64,000 bases of DNA from Nocardia higoensis NBRC 100133. Its GTDB lineage: Bacteria > Actinomycetota > Actinomycetes > Mycobacteriales > Mycobacteriaceae. The position numbers and the translations under genes are program-made. The notes beneath the pieces were generated by a model, which did not search any database, was not told the origin of the DNA, and was given only the letters and a program-made list of their open reading frames with translations. The stretch is from NCBI RefSeq assembly GCF_000308595.1, contig NZ_BAGA01000091.1, positions 29,896-93,895 on the forward strand. The letters run 5' to 3'. Below are positions 17,415 to 27,756 of the stretch, piece by piece (position 1 is the stretch's first letter; each line of letters starts with the position of its first letter).

Positions 17415-18629
17415 TCAGGCCTCCAGAATGCTGATGCCGGGCAGTTCCTTGCCCTCCAGGTACTCCAGCGACGCGCCGCCGCCGGTGGAGATGTGCGAGA
17501 AACCTTCGTCCGGGAGTCCGAGCGCGCGCACGGCCGCGGCCGAGTCGCCACCGCCGACGACGGTGAACGCGCCCTTGCCGGTGGCGGTCACGATCGCCTC
17601 GGCGACACCGCGGGTGCCCGCGGCGAACTTCTCGAACTCGAACACACCCATCGGGCCGTTCCAGAACACCGTCTTCGCCTCGGTCAGCAGTGCGGCGAAC
17701 CGCTTCACCGACTCCGGGCCGATGTCCAGCCCCAGCCAGCCGTCCGGAATCTCGTTGGCCGCGACGACCTTCGACTCCGCATCGGCGGCGAACTTGTCGG
17801 CGACCACGACATCGTGCGGCAGGTGGATGACATCGGCGTAGCGCTCGAGCAGCCCCTTGCAGGTGTCGATCATCTCTTCTTGCAGCAGCGAACCGCCGAC
17901 CGAAAGGCCTTGGGCCGCAAGGAAGGTGAAGCACATGCCGCCGCCGATCACCAGGGTGTCGACCTTGGGGGCCAGTGCCTCGATGACGGCCAGCTTGTCG
18001 GAGACCTTCGAGCCGCCGAGCACGACCGCGTACGGCCGCTCGGTGTTCTCCGTCAGCTTGGCCAGCACGTCGACCTCGGCGGCGACCAGCGTGCCCGCGT
18101 AGTGCGGGAGCAGCTTGGCCACGTCGTAGACCGAGGCCTGCGCGCGGTGCACGACGCCGAAGCCGTCGGAGACGAACGCGCCGTCCTCGCCGACCAGTTC
18201 GACCAGGGCAGCGGCCAGCTTGGCCCGCTCGCCCTCGTCCTTGCTGGTCTCGCGGGGATCGAAGCGCACGTTCTCCAGCAGCAGCACATCGCCGTCGGTG
18301 AGGCCCTCCGAGCGCGAGAGCGCGTCGTAGCCCACCACGTCGCCGGCCAGCTGGACGTTGCGTCCGAGCAGTTCGGCCAGCTTCGCCGCGACCGGGGCGA
18401 GCGAGAACTTCGGATCCGGCTCGCCCTTGGGACGGCCGAGGTGCGCCGTGACGACGACCTTCGCGCCCGCCTCGACCAGCGCCTTCAGCGTCGGGATCGA
18501 GGCGATGATGCGACCGGGATCGGTGATCTGCCCGTTGTCGTCGAGAGGGACGTTCAGGTCGGAGCGCACGAGCACGCCCCGACCCTCGACACCCTCGTTC
18601 AGCAGATCCTGGAGTGTCTGAACAGCCAT
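17415..18629 (-). CDS. pgk: Phosphoglycerate kinase
   Basis: Transfers phosphate from 1,3-bisphosphoglycerate to ADP (404 aa). N-terminal substrate-domain strings [15 protein letters not shown] (22 onward) and TAHLGRPKG are present, as are the C-terminal nucleotide-domain strings [21 protein letters not shown] and [11 protein letters not shown]. It lies 4 bp after gap and 3 bp before tpiA. The start is ATG 18629 ([10 protein letters not shown]). Confidence 0.97.
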   Translation of the reverse strand: MAVQTLQDLLNEGVEGRGVLVRSDLNVPLDDNGQITDPGRIIASIPTLKALVEAGAKVVVTAHLGRPKGEPDPKFSLAPVAAKLAELLGRNVQLAGDVVGYDALSRSEGLTDGDVLLLENVRFDPRETSKDEGERAKLAAALVELVGEDGAFVSDGFGVVHRAQASVYDVAKLLPHYAGTLVAAEVDVLAKLTENTERPYAVVLGGSKVSDKLAVIEALAPKVDTLVIGGGMCFTFLAAQGLSVGGSLLQEEMIDTCKGLLERYADVIHLPHDVVVADKFAADAESKVVAANEIPDGWLGLDIGPESVKRFAALLTEAKTVFWNGPMGVFEFEKFAAGTRGVAEAIVTATGKGAFTVVGGGDSAAAVRALGLPDEGFSHISTGGGASLEYLEGKELPGISILEA

Positions 18630-18633
18630 GCGA

Positions 18634-19671
<1,038 letters not shown>

Positions 19672-19828
19672 TCAAGCGGATAAATTCCGATGCGCCACCT
19701 ACCCTAATCGGAGGCACGGACCTCTCCGACACGCGCCTTGGATTCGTGAGCACGCACACCCGCGTCTCAGCTCGGCCGATGCGGAATTTCACTGGCGATG
19801 CCGAGGCGGCGGCGGCATGATCGCGGCG

Positions 19829-20443
19829 GTGAGTACCGACCAGTCGTTCTCGTCCACGGCTTCCGTGCGCGCGGCGACGCCCGCCGACATCCCCGCCGCA
19901 GCCCGCACCCTCGCCCGCGCCTTCGCCGACTACCCGTGGACCAGGCACGTGACCGACGAGCGCGACCACGAGCAGCGGGTACTGGCCGGTCAGGAACTGT
20001 TCCTCACCCACGTCGGGCTGCCGCACGGACGGGTCTGGGTCACCGACGACTGCGCCGCCGTCGCGGTCTGGACCACCCCGGACGCCGACCTCGGACCGGT
20101 CTTCGCCCGACTCGCCCCGCGACTGGCCGAACTGGCCGGGGATCGCGCCGCGGCACAGGATGCCGCCGAAGCGGCGCTCGCACCGCACCGACCGACGGAG
20201 CCCGTCTGGTTCCTCGGCACCGTGGGCGTCGACCCCGCTCGCCAGGGCGCCGGGCTCGGCCGCGCCGTGCTCGCACCGGGCATCGCCGCGGCCGAAGCCG
20301 CCGGTGTGCCCGCGTTCCTGGAGACCACGGGCGAACGCAATCGCCGCTTCTACGAAAGGCTCGGATTCCGGGTAGTCGCCACCGTGACGATTCCCGACGA
20401 CGGTCCGACCACCCTGGCCATGCTGCGCGAACCGCGCGCCTGA
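19829..20443 (+). CDS. GNAT N-acetyltransferase
   Basis: About 204 residues. The N-terminus VRAATPADIPAAARTLARAF is the usual first strand and helix of GNAT enzymes. The acetyl-CoA pyrophosphate loop is VGVDPARQGAGLGRAVLAPG, followed by PAFLETTGERNRRFYERLGFRVV, the typical C-terminal segment. The substrate is unknown. GTG 19829 and ATG 19817 are both possible; neither has a clear ribosome-binding site. It is inserted between the gap operon and whiA, which are adjacent in mycobacteria. Confidence 0.88.
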   Translation: MSTDQSFSSTASVRAATPADIPAAARTLARAFADYPWTRHVTDERDHEQRVLAGQELFLTHVGLPHGRVWVTDDCAAVAVWTTPDADLGPVFARLAPRLAELAGDRAAAQDAAEAALAPHRPTEPVWFLGTVGVDPARQGAGLGRAVLAPGIAAAEAAGVPAFLETTGERNRRFYERLGFRVVATVTIPDDGPTTLAMLREPRA

Positions 20444-20519
20444 TCGGTTGCCGCTCTCGATCGCTTCCTGCCGGGGCCCGACGGCTCCTGGCCCGGCGCC
20501 GCGCCGGGCCGACCGCGAC

Positions 20520-21503
20520 TCAGGCGTCGTCGAGTAGTTCCGCGGTGACCGCCGACTCGGTATCGGGCACGCCGAGTTCCCTGGCACGCCGATCGGCCAT
20601 CGACAGCAACCGCCGGATCCGCCCGGCCACCGCGTCCTTGGTCATCGGCGGATCGGCGAGCTGACCGAGTTCCTCGAGCGAGGACTGCCGGTGCTCCACG
20701 CGCAGCTTGCCCGCCGCGGCCAGATGATCGGGCACCTCGTCGCCGAGGATCTCCAGCGCCCGCTCCACCCTGGCCGCCGCGGCGACCGCGGCGCGCGCCG
20801 ACCGGCGCAGGTTGGCGTCGTCGAAGTTGGCCAGCCGGTTCGCCGTCGCGCGAACCTCGCGGCGCATCCGGCGTTCCTCCCAGGTCAGCCGGGTGTCCTG
20901 GGCGCCCATCCTGGTGAGCAGCGCGCCGATCGCCTCACCGTCGCGCACCACGACCCGGTCGGTGCCGCGCACCTCACGCGCCTTGGCGGTGATACCGAGC
21001 CTGCGGGCCGCGCCCACCAGCGCCAGCGCCGCCTCCGGTCCGGGGCAGCTGACCTCCAGCGCCGACGAACGGCCGGGCTCGGTCAGCGAACCGTGCGCGA
21101 GGAAGGCCCCACGCCAGGCCGCCTCGGCGTCGGCGATGCTGCCGCCGACCACCTGGGCGGGCAGCCCGCGCACCGGACGGCCGCGCACGTCGAGCAGGCC
21201 GGTCTGACGCGCCAGCGCCTCGCCCTCCTTCGACACCCGCACCACATAGCGCGAGGTCTTGCGCAGCCCGCCGACACCGAGCACGTGCACGTCGGATCCG
21301 TAGCCGTACAGCTCGAAGATCTCCCGGCGTAGCCGCCGGGCGATGGAACCCATGTCCACCTCGGCCTCGACGATCACCCGGCCGCCCACGATGTGCAGGC
21401 CGCCCGCGAAACGCAGCAGAGCCGACAGCTCCGCCTTGCGGGAACTCACCTGCGACACCGAGAGCCTGCTCAGCTCGTCCTTCACCTCGGCTGTCATCGC
21501 CAC
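20520..21503 (-). CDS. whiA: Sporulation/cell-division regulator WhiA
   Basis: 327-residue WhiA: an N-terminal LAGLIDADG homing-endonuclease-like domain (degenerate, about 20-220, with [15 protein letters not shown] and [14 protein letters not shown]) and a C-terminal HTH ([25 protein letters not shown] split over about 270-310). In actinobacteria it activates division and developmental genes. It starts at GTG 21503, inside the end of yvcK by 10 bp, so expression is coupled. This is the conserved rapZ-yvcK-whiA trio. Confidence 0.96.
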   Translation of the reverse strand: MAMTAEVKDELSRLSVSQVSSRKAELSALLRFAGGLHIVGGRVIVEAEVDMGSIARRLRREIFELYGYGSDVHVLGVGGLRKTSRYVVRVSKEGEALARQTGLLDVRGRPVRGLPAQVVGGSIADAEAAWRGAFLAHGSLTEPGRSSALEVSCPGPEAALALVGAARRLGITAKAREVRGTDRVVVRDGEAIGALLTRMGAQDTRLTWEERRMRREVRATANRLANFDDANLRRSARAAVAAAARVERALEILGDEVPDHLAAAGKLRVEHRQSSLEELGQLADPPMTKDAVAGRIRRLLSMADRRARELGVPDTESAVTAELLDDA

Positions 21504-22540
21504 GAGACGCGCTCCTTTCCACCCAACCCGGACCGCACATCCGCGCCCATGTGCCGTCCCTCGACTCGAAGTCCTGCCGGCTGCGGCCGAGGTTGCCGGA
21601 TCAGCTGATCCAGGGCGGCGGCGAGCTTGCCGGGATGATGCCGATCGGTCCCCGTTTCGGCGACATCCGAGAACGTTACCCGTGCGCGCAGTTGTTCGGC
21701 GGCTCTTGCCACATGTTCGCGTTCCCGGCCCGGCGGAACCGAGCCGGAATCCACCAGAACCTCGTCCACGGTGAATTCCGGTGCGTGCTGAGACAATACG
21801 TGCAGATGCCGCTCCGCCGAGAATCCCGCGGTCTCACCGGGTTGCGCCGCCAGATTCAGCACCAGGATCTTGTGCGCCCTCGTGTACACCAGCGCGTCAC
21901 GCAGTTCCGGCACCAGCACGTGCGGAATCACGCTGGTGAACCAGGATCCGGGGCCGAGCACCACCACGTCGGCGTGTTCGATCGCCGAGGTGGCTTCCGG
22001 GCCGGCGGGCGGATCCGACGGGATCAGCCGCACCCGGCGTACCTTGCCCGGAGTGGTGGCCACCGCGACCTGGCCGCGGATGCACCGGCTGACACGCGGA
22101 TCCGATTCCAGCCCTGAGACATCGGCTTCGATGTCCAGCGGGATCGGCGACATGGGCACCACCCGGCCGGTGGAGTTCAGCATCGCGGCGACCTCGTCGA
22201 GCGCCGCCACCGGGCTGCCGAGCACCTCGGTCAGACCGGCGAGGATCAGGTTGCCCAGCGAATGCCCGGCCAGCGCGCCCGAACCACCGAAGCGGTGCTG
22301 CAGGGTGCGCGCCCAGATGCCGTCCGGCTCACCGGCCAGCGCCGCCAGCGCCATGCGCAGGTCGCCGGGCGGCAGCATCCCCAGTTCGGTACGCAACCGG
22401 CCGGAGGAACCGCCGTCGTCGGCCACGGTGACCACCGCGCAGATCCGGCGGGTGAGCCTGCGCACCGCGCTCAGAGTCGCGTACAACCCGTGCCCGCCTC
22501 CGAGCGCGACGACAGCGGGGTCGGTCTCCCATTCGGTCAT
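21494..22540 (-). CDS. yvcK: YvcK/CofD-like gluconeogenesis-linked protein
   Basis: 348 residues of the CofD-like YvcK family (CuvA in mycobacteria), which binds UDP-sugars and affects cell-wall synthesis and growth on gluconeogenic carbon. Signatures: [14 protein letters not shown] at 9-22, [15 protein letters not shown], and [13 protein letters not shown]. Mycobacterial CuvA is regulated by phosphorylation; no site can be assigned here. ATG 22540 overlaps the rapZ stop by 4 nt (ATGA) and its own stop runs 10 bp into whiA. Confidence 0.95.
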   Translation of the reverse strand: MTEWETDPAVVALGGGHGLYATLSAVRRLTRRICAVVTVADDGGSSGRLRTELGMLPPGDLRMALAALAGEPDGIWARTLQHRFGGSGALAGHSLGNLILAGLTEVLGSPVAALDEVAAMLNSTGRVVPMSPIPLDIEADVSGLESDPRVSRCIRGQVAVATTPGKVRRVRLIPSDPPAGPEATSAIEHADVVVLGPGSWFTSVIPHVLVPELRDALVYTRAHKILVLNLAAQPGETAGFSAERHLHVLSQHAPEFTVDEVLVDSGSVPPGREREHVARAAEQLRARVTFSDVAETGTDRHHPGKLAAALDQLIRQPRPQPAGLRVEGRHMGADVRSGLGGKERVSWR

Positions 22541-23487
22541 TCGCGCCCCAGGTCCCGATGCACGATCCGGACCTGCTCGGCCGAACCCTCCGCTGTGCCC
22601 GCGCTGATCAACTCCCCCAGCGCCTCGGCGATCGCCACGCTGCGATGTCTGCCGCCCGTGCAGCCCACTGCCACGGTCATGTATCGCTTCCCCTCTTGGC
22701 GGTAGCCACCCGTCGTCAGATCGACCAGGTGGTGACAGGTGTGCAGGTAGTCCGTCGCGCCCGGGCGCGACAGCACGTACTCACTGACCACAGTCTCCTG
22801 TCCCGAGTGTTCCCGCAGTTCCGGTATCCAATGTGGATTGGGTAGAAAACGCACATCCAACACCATGTCGGCGTCGAGCGGAACCCCGTACTTGAAGCCG
22901 AAGGACTGCACCGTCAGTTGCAGCGCGACCGGCGCGCCGTTGCCGTAGGCCTCCTCCAGCTTCCGGTGCAGTTGATGGATCGACAGTTCGGTGGTGTCGA
23001 TGACCAGATCGGCCGCCGCCTTGACCCCCGACAGCCGCCTGCGCTCGGCCGCGATGCCGGAGGACAGGGTGCCGTCGGCGGTCTCGCTCTGCAGCGGATG
23101 CCTGCGCCGGGCGAAGCCGAACCGGCGGATGAGCACATCGTCGGACGCCTCCAGGAACAGCACTCTGGAGCGCAGCCCGAGCGCGCGCAGTTCTTCGGTG
23201 ACCACCGACAGGTCCCCGGTGAAGAAGCGGGAACGCACGTCCATGACCAGGGCGAGCCGGGTGATCGGCGGGTCGGCGGCAGCACCGAGCTCGACCATCC
23301 GGCCGATCAGCTCGGGCGGTAGGTTGTCGGCGACGTACCAGCCCAGGTCCTCGAGGACCCGAGCCGCGGTGCCACGCCCCGCGCCGGACAGCCCGGTGAC
23401 GATGACGACCTCGGCCTGCTGTTCGATCCTGCCCGCGGTCGGCCGGCCTGCCTGGTTCGCGGTGTTGTTCGATTCGACGCGTGTCAT
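22537..23487 (-). CDS. rapZ: RapZ-family nucleotide-binding protein
   Basis: 316 residues of the RapZ/YvcJ family. The P-loop reads GLSGAGRGTA (33-42): Arg replaces the usual Walker Lys, as I recall for mycobacterial homologues. The C-terminal RapZ signature is complete: VQSFGFKYGVPLDADMV, DVRFLPNPHW and VGCTGGRHRSVAIAE. In enterobacteria RapZ is an RNA adaptor controlling glucosamine-6-phosphate synthase; the actinobacterial role is less clear. It is the first gene of rapZ-yvcK-whiA, 116 bp after uvrC. Confidence 0.94.
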   Translation of the reverse strand: MTRVESNNTANQAGRPTAGRIEQQAEVVIVTGLSGAGRGTAARVLEDLGWYVADNLPPELIGRMVELGAAADPPITRLALVMDVRSRFFTGDLSVVTEELRALGLRSRVLFLEASDDVLIRRFGFARRRHPLQSETADGTLSSGIAAERRRLSGVKAAADLVIDTTELSIHQLHRKLEEAYGNGAPVALQLTVQSFGFKYGVPLDADMVLDVRFLPNPHWIPELREHSGQETVVSEYVLSRPGATDYLHTCHHLVDLTTGGYRQEGKRYMTVAVGCTGGRHRSVAIAEALGELISAGTAEGSAEQVRIVHRDLGRE

Positions 23488-23603
23488 GTCCTACCGGGTT
23501 CGTGTCAGAGTGCCTCTTTCGATCATCGCGCACCGGAATGGGGATCGGGCGCCGACACTCAACCTACGCGACGACGAATCCGAGCTCCCACGCCGCCGCC
23601 GGT

Positions 23604-25682
23604 CTAGGACTCGCCGTGCAAGGCCGCGAGCACGGCTTTCGCTGTCGCCACGCCGATACCGGGCACCTCGGTGATCTGCTCCACGGTGGCCTCTTTCAGC
23701 TTGGCAACCGAACCGAAGTGGGTCACCAGCGCCGTGCGCCGGGCCGAGCCGAGGCCGGGCACCGAATCCAGCGCCGAGGCCGTCATCCGGCGTGAGCGTT
23801 TGCTGCGGTGGAAATTGATGGCGAAGCGGTGTGCCTCGTCGCGGATGCGCTGCAGGAGATACAGCGCCTCGCTGTTGCGGGGCAGGATGACCGGATCGGG
23901 TTCGCCGGGCACCCATACCTCTTCCAGGCGTTTGGCCAGGCCGATCACCGCGACATCGGTGATGCCCAGTTCGTCGAGCACCTCCGCGGCGGCCGCCACC
24001 TGCGGCGCGCCGCCGTCGACGACATAGAGATTGGGCGGATAGGCGAACTTGCGGGGGCGGCCGGTGCGCGGGTCGATGCCTGGGCGCGAGGCCGGCTCCT
24101 GTTCGCCGTCGACCAGCGGCACACCGGGGGCGGTGCCGTCGAGTTCGCCGCGCTCGGCTTCGTCGCGTTCCTTGCGCAGCCGGTAGAAGCGGCGGCGGGT
24201 CACCTCGGCGATACTGCCGACATCGTCGGAGCGCCCCTCGCCCGCGGCCTCCTTGATCGCGTAGTGGCGGTATTCCGAGGAGCGCGCCAGCCCGTCCTCG
24301 AAGACCACCAGCGAGGCGACCACGTCGGTGCCCTGCACATGGCTGATGTCCACGCACTCGATGCGCAGCGGCGCGGAGTCCAGGTCCAGCGCGTCCTGGA
24401 TATCCTGCAGCGCCGCCGAGCGCGCGGTCAGATCACCGGCGCGCTTGAGCTTGTGCTGTGCCAGCGCTTCTTTCGCATTGCGCTCGACCGTCTCGGCCAA
24501 GGCTTTCTTGTCCCCGCGCTGGGGCACCCGCAGCCGCACCGCCGAGCCGCGCAGTGTGCTCAGCCACTCCTGCACCTGCTCGTGGTCGGCGGGCAGCGCG
24601 GGCACCAGCACCTCGCGCGGGACGATGGTGGCCGCCTGTTCGGCCGGGTTCTCGGCGGCGTGGGCGACCTGCTCGCCGTAGAACTGGGTGAGGAACTGCT
24701 CGACCAGCGCGCCGGTCTCGTCGACCGCGCCCGCCGCCTCGCCCTCGCTCGTCTGCTGCGCGCCGGCGCTTTCCGTGCCGCCGACGGGCAAGTCGACCGC
24801 GTCGCCGGACTTGTCCACCACCCAGCCCCGCTGACCGCGCACCCGCCCGTCGCGGACGTGGAAGATCTGCACCGCCACCTCCAATTCGTCGGTGGCGAAA
24901 GCGATCACGTCGGCGTCGGTGCCGTCACCGAGCACCACCGCCTGCTTCTCCAGCGCCCGGCGCAGCGCCTGGACGTCGTCGCGCAGCCGGGCGGCGGTCT
25001 CGAAGTCCAGTTCGTCGGCCGCGGCGTGCATGCGCCGTTCCAGCTCGCGGACCATGCGGTCGGTACGCCCGGCGAGGAAGTCGCAGAAATCCTCCACGAT
25101 CGCCCGGTGCTCGTCGGCGTCGACCCGACCCACACACGGCGCCGCGCACTTGTCGATATAACCGAGCAGGCACGGGCGCCCGATCTGGTTGTGGCGCTTG
25201 AAGACCCCGTTCGAGCAGGTCCGGGCGGGGAACACCCGCAGCAGCAGATCCAGGGTCTCGCGAATGGCCCAGGCGTGGGCGTAGGGACCGAAGTAGCGCA
25301 CGCCCTTCTTGCGTGCGCCCCGGTACACGAACAGCCTGGGGTACTCCTCGTTCATGGTGACCGCGAGCACCGGATAGGACTTGTCGTCGCGGTAGCGCAC
25401 ATTGAAGCGCGGATCGAATTCCTTGATCCAGTTGTATTCCAGCTGCAGCGCCTCCACCTCGGTGGAGACGACGGTCCATTCCACGCTCGCCGCGGTGGTC
25501 ACCATCTGCCTGGTCCGCGGGTGCAGTGAGGCGATGTCGGCGAAGTAGGAGTTCAGCCGAGAGCGCAGGCTCTTGGCCTTGCCGACGTAGATCACCCGGC
25601 GGTAGGAGTCCCGGAATTTGTAGACGCCCGGCTCGACGGGGATGGTGCCCGGCGCGGGCCGGTACGTCGCTGGATCTGCCAC
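23604..25682 (-). CDS. uvrC: UvrABC excinuclease subunit C
   Basis: 692 residues. An N-terminal GIY-YIG nuclease makes the 3' incision ([20 protein letters not shown], about 19-38), then a Cys-rich segment, a UVR motif ([20 protein letters not shown], about 220-240) for UvrB contact, the RNase H-like nuclease for the 5' incision ([21 protein letters not shown]) and a C-terminal helix-hairpin-helix pair ([22 protein letters not shown]). A Glu/Ala-rich insertion near residues 300-325 is variable in the family. It starts at GTG 25682. It acts in nucleotide excision repair. Confidence 0.96.
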   Translation of the reverse strand: MADPATYRPAPGTIPVEPGVYKFRDSYRRVIYVGKAKSLRSRLNSYFADIASLHPRTRQMVTTAASVEWTVVSTEVEALQLEYNWIKEFDPRFNVRYRDDKSYPVLAVTMNEEYPRLFVYRGARKKGVRYFGPYAHAWAIRETLDLLLRVFPARTCSNGVFKRHNQIGRPCLLGYIDKCAAPCVGRVDADEHRAIVEDFCDFLAGRTDRMVRELERRMHAAADELDFETAARLRDDVQALRRALEKQAVVLGDGTDADVIAFATDELEVAVQIFHVRDGRVRGQRGWVVDKSGDAVDLPVGGTESAGAQQTSEGEAAGAVDETGALVEQFLTQFYGEQVAHAAENPAEQAATIVPREVLVPALPADHEQVQEWLSTLRGSAVRLRVPQRGDKKALAETVERNAKEALAQHKLKRAGDLTARSAALQDIQDALDLDSAPLRIECVDISHVQGTDVVASLVVFEDGLARSSEYRHYAIKEAAGEGRSDDVGSIAEVTRRRFYRLRKERDEAERGELDGTAPGVPLVDGEQEPASRPGIDPRTGRPRKFAYPPNLYVVDGGAPQVAAAAEVLDELGITDVAVIGLAKRLEEVWVPGEPDPVILPRNSEALYLLQRIRDEAHRFAINFHRSKRSRRMTASALDSVPGLGSARRTALVTHFGSVAKLKEATVEQITEVPGIGVATAKAVLAALHGES

Positions 25683-25725
25683 CTAGCCAGCCTATCGACC
25701 GGCTCCGACACCCTCTCCGGCGCGC

Positions 25726-26235
25726 TCAGCGCGGGACGGCGAGCCCGTGCGCCCGCAGCGCGTCGATCAGGGCGTCGGGTCGCTGCGCGACGGGCAGCGG
25801 GTCGACCAGGGCGAAGCGGCAGCCGAGTTCGGCGGCGCCGCCGTCGGTGACGGCGCTGTCGCCCACCATGAGGGCCGTGCCCGGGTGGACGCCGAGCTTG
25901 TCCAGCGCCGTGTGGAAGATCAGCGGCTCGGGCTTCCTCGCGCCGACCTCGTGGGCGAGCGCGATCGCGTCGACGTGGGCATCCCAGCCGTGCCTGGCCA
26001 GGACCGGCCGCGGGTCGGCGGCCAGATTGCTCACCACGCCGACCGGGATGCCGTGCGCGGCAAGGAAGGCCAGTACCGCGCCGGTGTCCGGATAGGGCGT
26101 CCACGCCGCCGGGTCGAGCTGCTCGGCGTCGAACGCGCGACCGTCCGCGCCGACGGGGTCGCCGCTGCCCGAGGAAGGGTCCTCCCAACGGAAGAGCGTG
26201 CCGGAGAAGTCGAACAACACCGCTTCGATCGCCAC
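25726..26235 (-). CDS. HAD-superfamily hydrolase
   Basis: 169 residues. The HAD loop I is DFSGTLF (9-15), with Ser at the second position where many phosphatases have Asp; this can occur in phosphonatase or dehalogenase-type members. The motif II Ser/Thr is in VVSNLAADPRP, the motif III Lys in GARKPEPLIF and the motif IV acid in MVGDSAVTDGG. It is a probable small-molecule phosphatase; the substrate is unknown. It lies 43 bp upstream of the uvrC start on the same strand and may share its transcript. Confidence 0.88.
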   Translation of the reverse strand: MAIEAVLFDFSGTLFRWEDPSSGSGDPVGADGRAFDAEQLDPAAWTPYPDTGAVLAFLAAHGIPVGVVSNLAADPRPVLARHGWDAHVDAIALAHEVGARKPEPLIFHTALDKLGVHPGTALMVGDSAVTDGGAAELGCRFALVDPLPVAQRPDALIDALRAHGLAVPR

Positions 26236-26326
26236 CGGGCCAGCGTACCGATCGCCGTCCGCATCTCACGGCTCCGCGTGTCGCGACACGATCCGGCAAC
26301 ATTTCGGTTCACCGCGAGCGAAACTC

Positions 26327-26356
26327 TGTGACATATCCGCGAGGGTTCCCTAACGT
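26327..26356 (+). promoter_or_regulatory. Probable sigma-A promoter of metY (leaderless)
   Basis: TGTGAC (26327-26332) and TAACGT (26351-26356) are separated by 18 bp, and the -10 ends 8 nt before ATG 26365, so transcription should begin at or beside the start codon. The only purine-rich site (GAGGG, 26341-26345) is too far away to serve as a Shine-Dalgarno. No SAM riboswitch is possible in such a short leader. Confidence 0.45.
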
Positions 26357-26364
26357 CTGTGCCC

Positions 26365-27669
26365 ATGACAGTTGATCCGGCCGAGCAGGCCCGCGAGTGG
26401 AGCTTCGAAACCAAGCAGATCCATGTCGGCCAGGTGCCCGACGGCACCACCAACGCGCGCGCCCTGCCCATCTACCAGACCACCTCCTACACCTTCCGCG
26501 ACACCGCGCACGCGGCGGCGCTGTTCGGTCTGGCCGAGCCGGGCAACATCTACACCCGCATCATGAACCCCACCCAGGACGCCGTCGAGCAGCGCATCGC
26601 GGCGCTCGAGGGTGGCGTCGCGGCGCTGCTGCTGTCCTCCGGCCAGGCCGCGGAGACCTTCGCGATCCTGAACATCGCCGGCGCCGGTGACCACATCGTC
26701 TCCAGCCCCCGGCTGTACGGCGGTACCTACAACCTGTTCCACTACACCCTGCCCAAGCTGGGCATCGAGGTCTCCTTCGTGGAGGACCCCGACAACCTGG
26801 AGCAGTGGCGCGCGGCCATCCGCCCGAACACCAAGGCGTTCTACGGCGAGACCATCTCCAACCCGCAGAACCACATCCTCGACATCCCCGGCATCGCCGA
26901 AGTGGCGCACGCCGAGGGCATTCCGGTGATCGTGGACAACACCGTCGCCACCCCGTACCTGATCCAGCCGCTGAAGCACGGCGCCGACATCGTGGTGCAC
27001 TCGGCGACGAAGTACCTCGGCGGCCACGGCGCGGCGATCGCGGGCGTGATCGTCGACGGCGGCGGCTTCGACTGGACCCGGGGCCGCTTCCCCGGCTTCA
27101 CCGAGCCGGACCCGAGCTACCACGGCGTGAAGTTCGCCGATCTCGGCGCGCCCGCCTACGCGCTCAAGGCCCGCGTGCAACTGCTGCGCGACCTGGGTGC
27201 GGCGCTCTCGCCGTTCAACGCCTTCCTCATCAGCCAGGGTCTCGAGACGCTGAGCCTGCGCATCGAGCGGCATGTGCAGAACGCGCAGGCCGTCGCGGAG
27301 TTCCTGGCGGCGCGCCCGGAGGTCACCACGGTGTTCTACGCCGGTCTGGAGTCCTCGCCGTGGCACGAGCGCGGCCGTCAGCTGGCGCCCAAGGGCACCG
27401 GTGCGGTCATCGGCTTCGAGCTGGCGGGCGGAGTCGACGCGGGCAAGCGCTTCGTGGAGGCGCTGACCCTGCACAGCCATGTCGCCAATATCGGTGACGT
27501 GCGCTCGCTGGTCATCCACCCGGCCTCCACCACGCACTCGCAGCTGACCCCCGAGGAGCAGCTGAACGCGGGCGTCACCCCGGGCCTGGTGCGCCTGGCC
27601 GTTGGCATCGAGCACATCGACGACATCATCGCCGACCTCGAAACCGGCTTCGCCGCCGTCAATTCCTGA
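26365..27669 (+). CDS. metY: O-acetylhomoserine sulfhydrylase (aminocarboxypropyltransferase)
   Basis: 434-residue PLP enzyme of the Cys/Met metabolism family, making homocysteine from O-acetylhomoserine and sulfide. PLP Lys216 is in HSATKYLGGHG. Other signatures are SSGQAAETFA, YGGTYNLF and IVDNTVATPYL, and the MetY-type N-terminus SFETKQIHVGQ is clear. metX, often next to metY, is absent on both sides. The start is ATG 26365, with an apparent leaderless promoter. Transcription ends at the strong hairpin 27687-27723. Confidence 0.95.
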   Translation: MTVDPAEQAREWSFETKQIHVGQVPDGTTNARALPIYQTTSYTFRDTAHAAALFGLAEPGNIYTRIMNPTQDAVEQRIAALEGGVAALLLSSGQAAETFAILNIAGAGDHIVSSPRLYGGTYNLFHYTLPKLGIEVSFVEDPDNLEQWRAAIRPNTKAFYGETISNPQNHILDIPGIAEVAHAEGIPVIVDNTVATPYLIQPLKHGADIVVHSATKYLGGHGAAIAGVIVDGGGFDWTRGRFPGFTEPDPSYHGVKFADLGAPAYALKARVQLLRDLGAALSPFNAFLISQGLETLSLRIERHVQNAQAVAEFLAARPEVTTVFYAGLESSPWHERGRQLAPKGTGAVIGFELAGGVDAGKRFVEALTLHSHVANIGDVRSLVIHPASTTHSQLTPEEQLNAGVTPGLVRLAVGIEHIDDIIADLETGFAAVNS

Positions 27670-27686
27670 CGCTACGCCGACACACC

Positions 27687-27723
27687 CGAAACGGGCTGCC
27701 GCACAACGCGGCAGCCCGTTTCG
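27687..27723 (+). terminator. Terminator of metY
   Basis: A perfect 16-bp stem, CGAAACGGGCTGCCGC (27687-27702) against 27708-27723, with a 5-nt loop, 17 bp after the metY stop. The tail is CGTTTCCC, only partly T-rich. It separates metY from ggt. Confidence 0.85.
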
Positions 27724-27756
27724 CGTTTCCCGGCTGGTGATCGGGGTTACTTTCTT

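Noticed and set aside
22537..23487. RapZ inactivated by loss of the Walker Lys
   Set aside because: GLSGAGRG occurs in mycobacterial homologues as I recall them, so it is likely the clade norm rather than damage.
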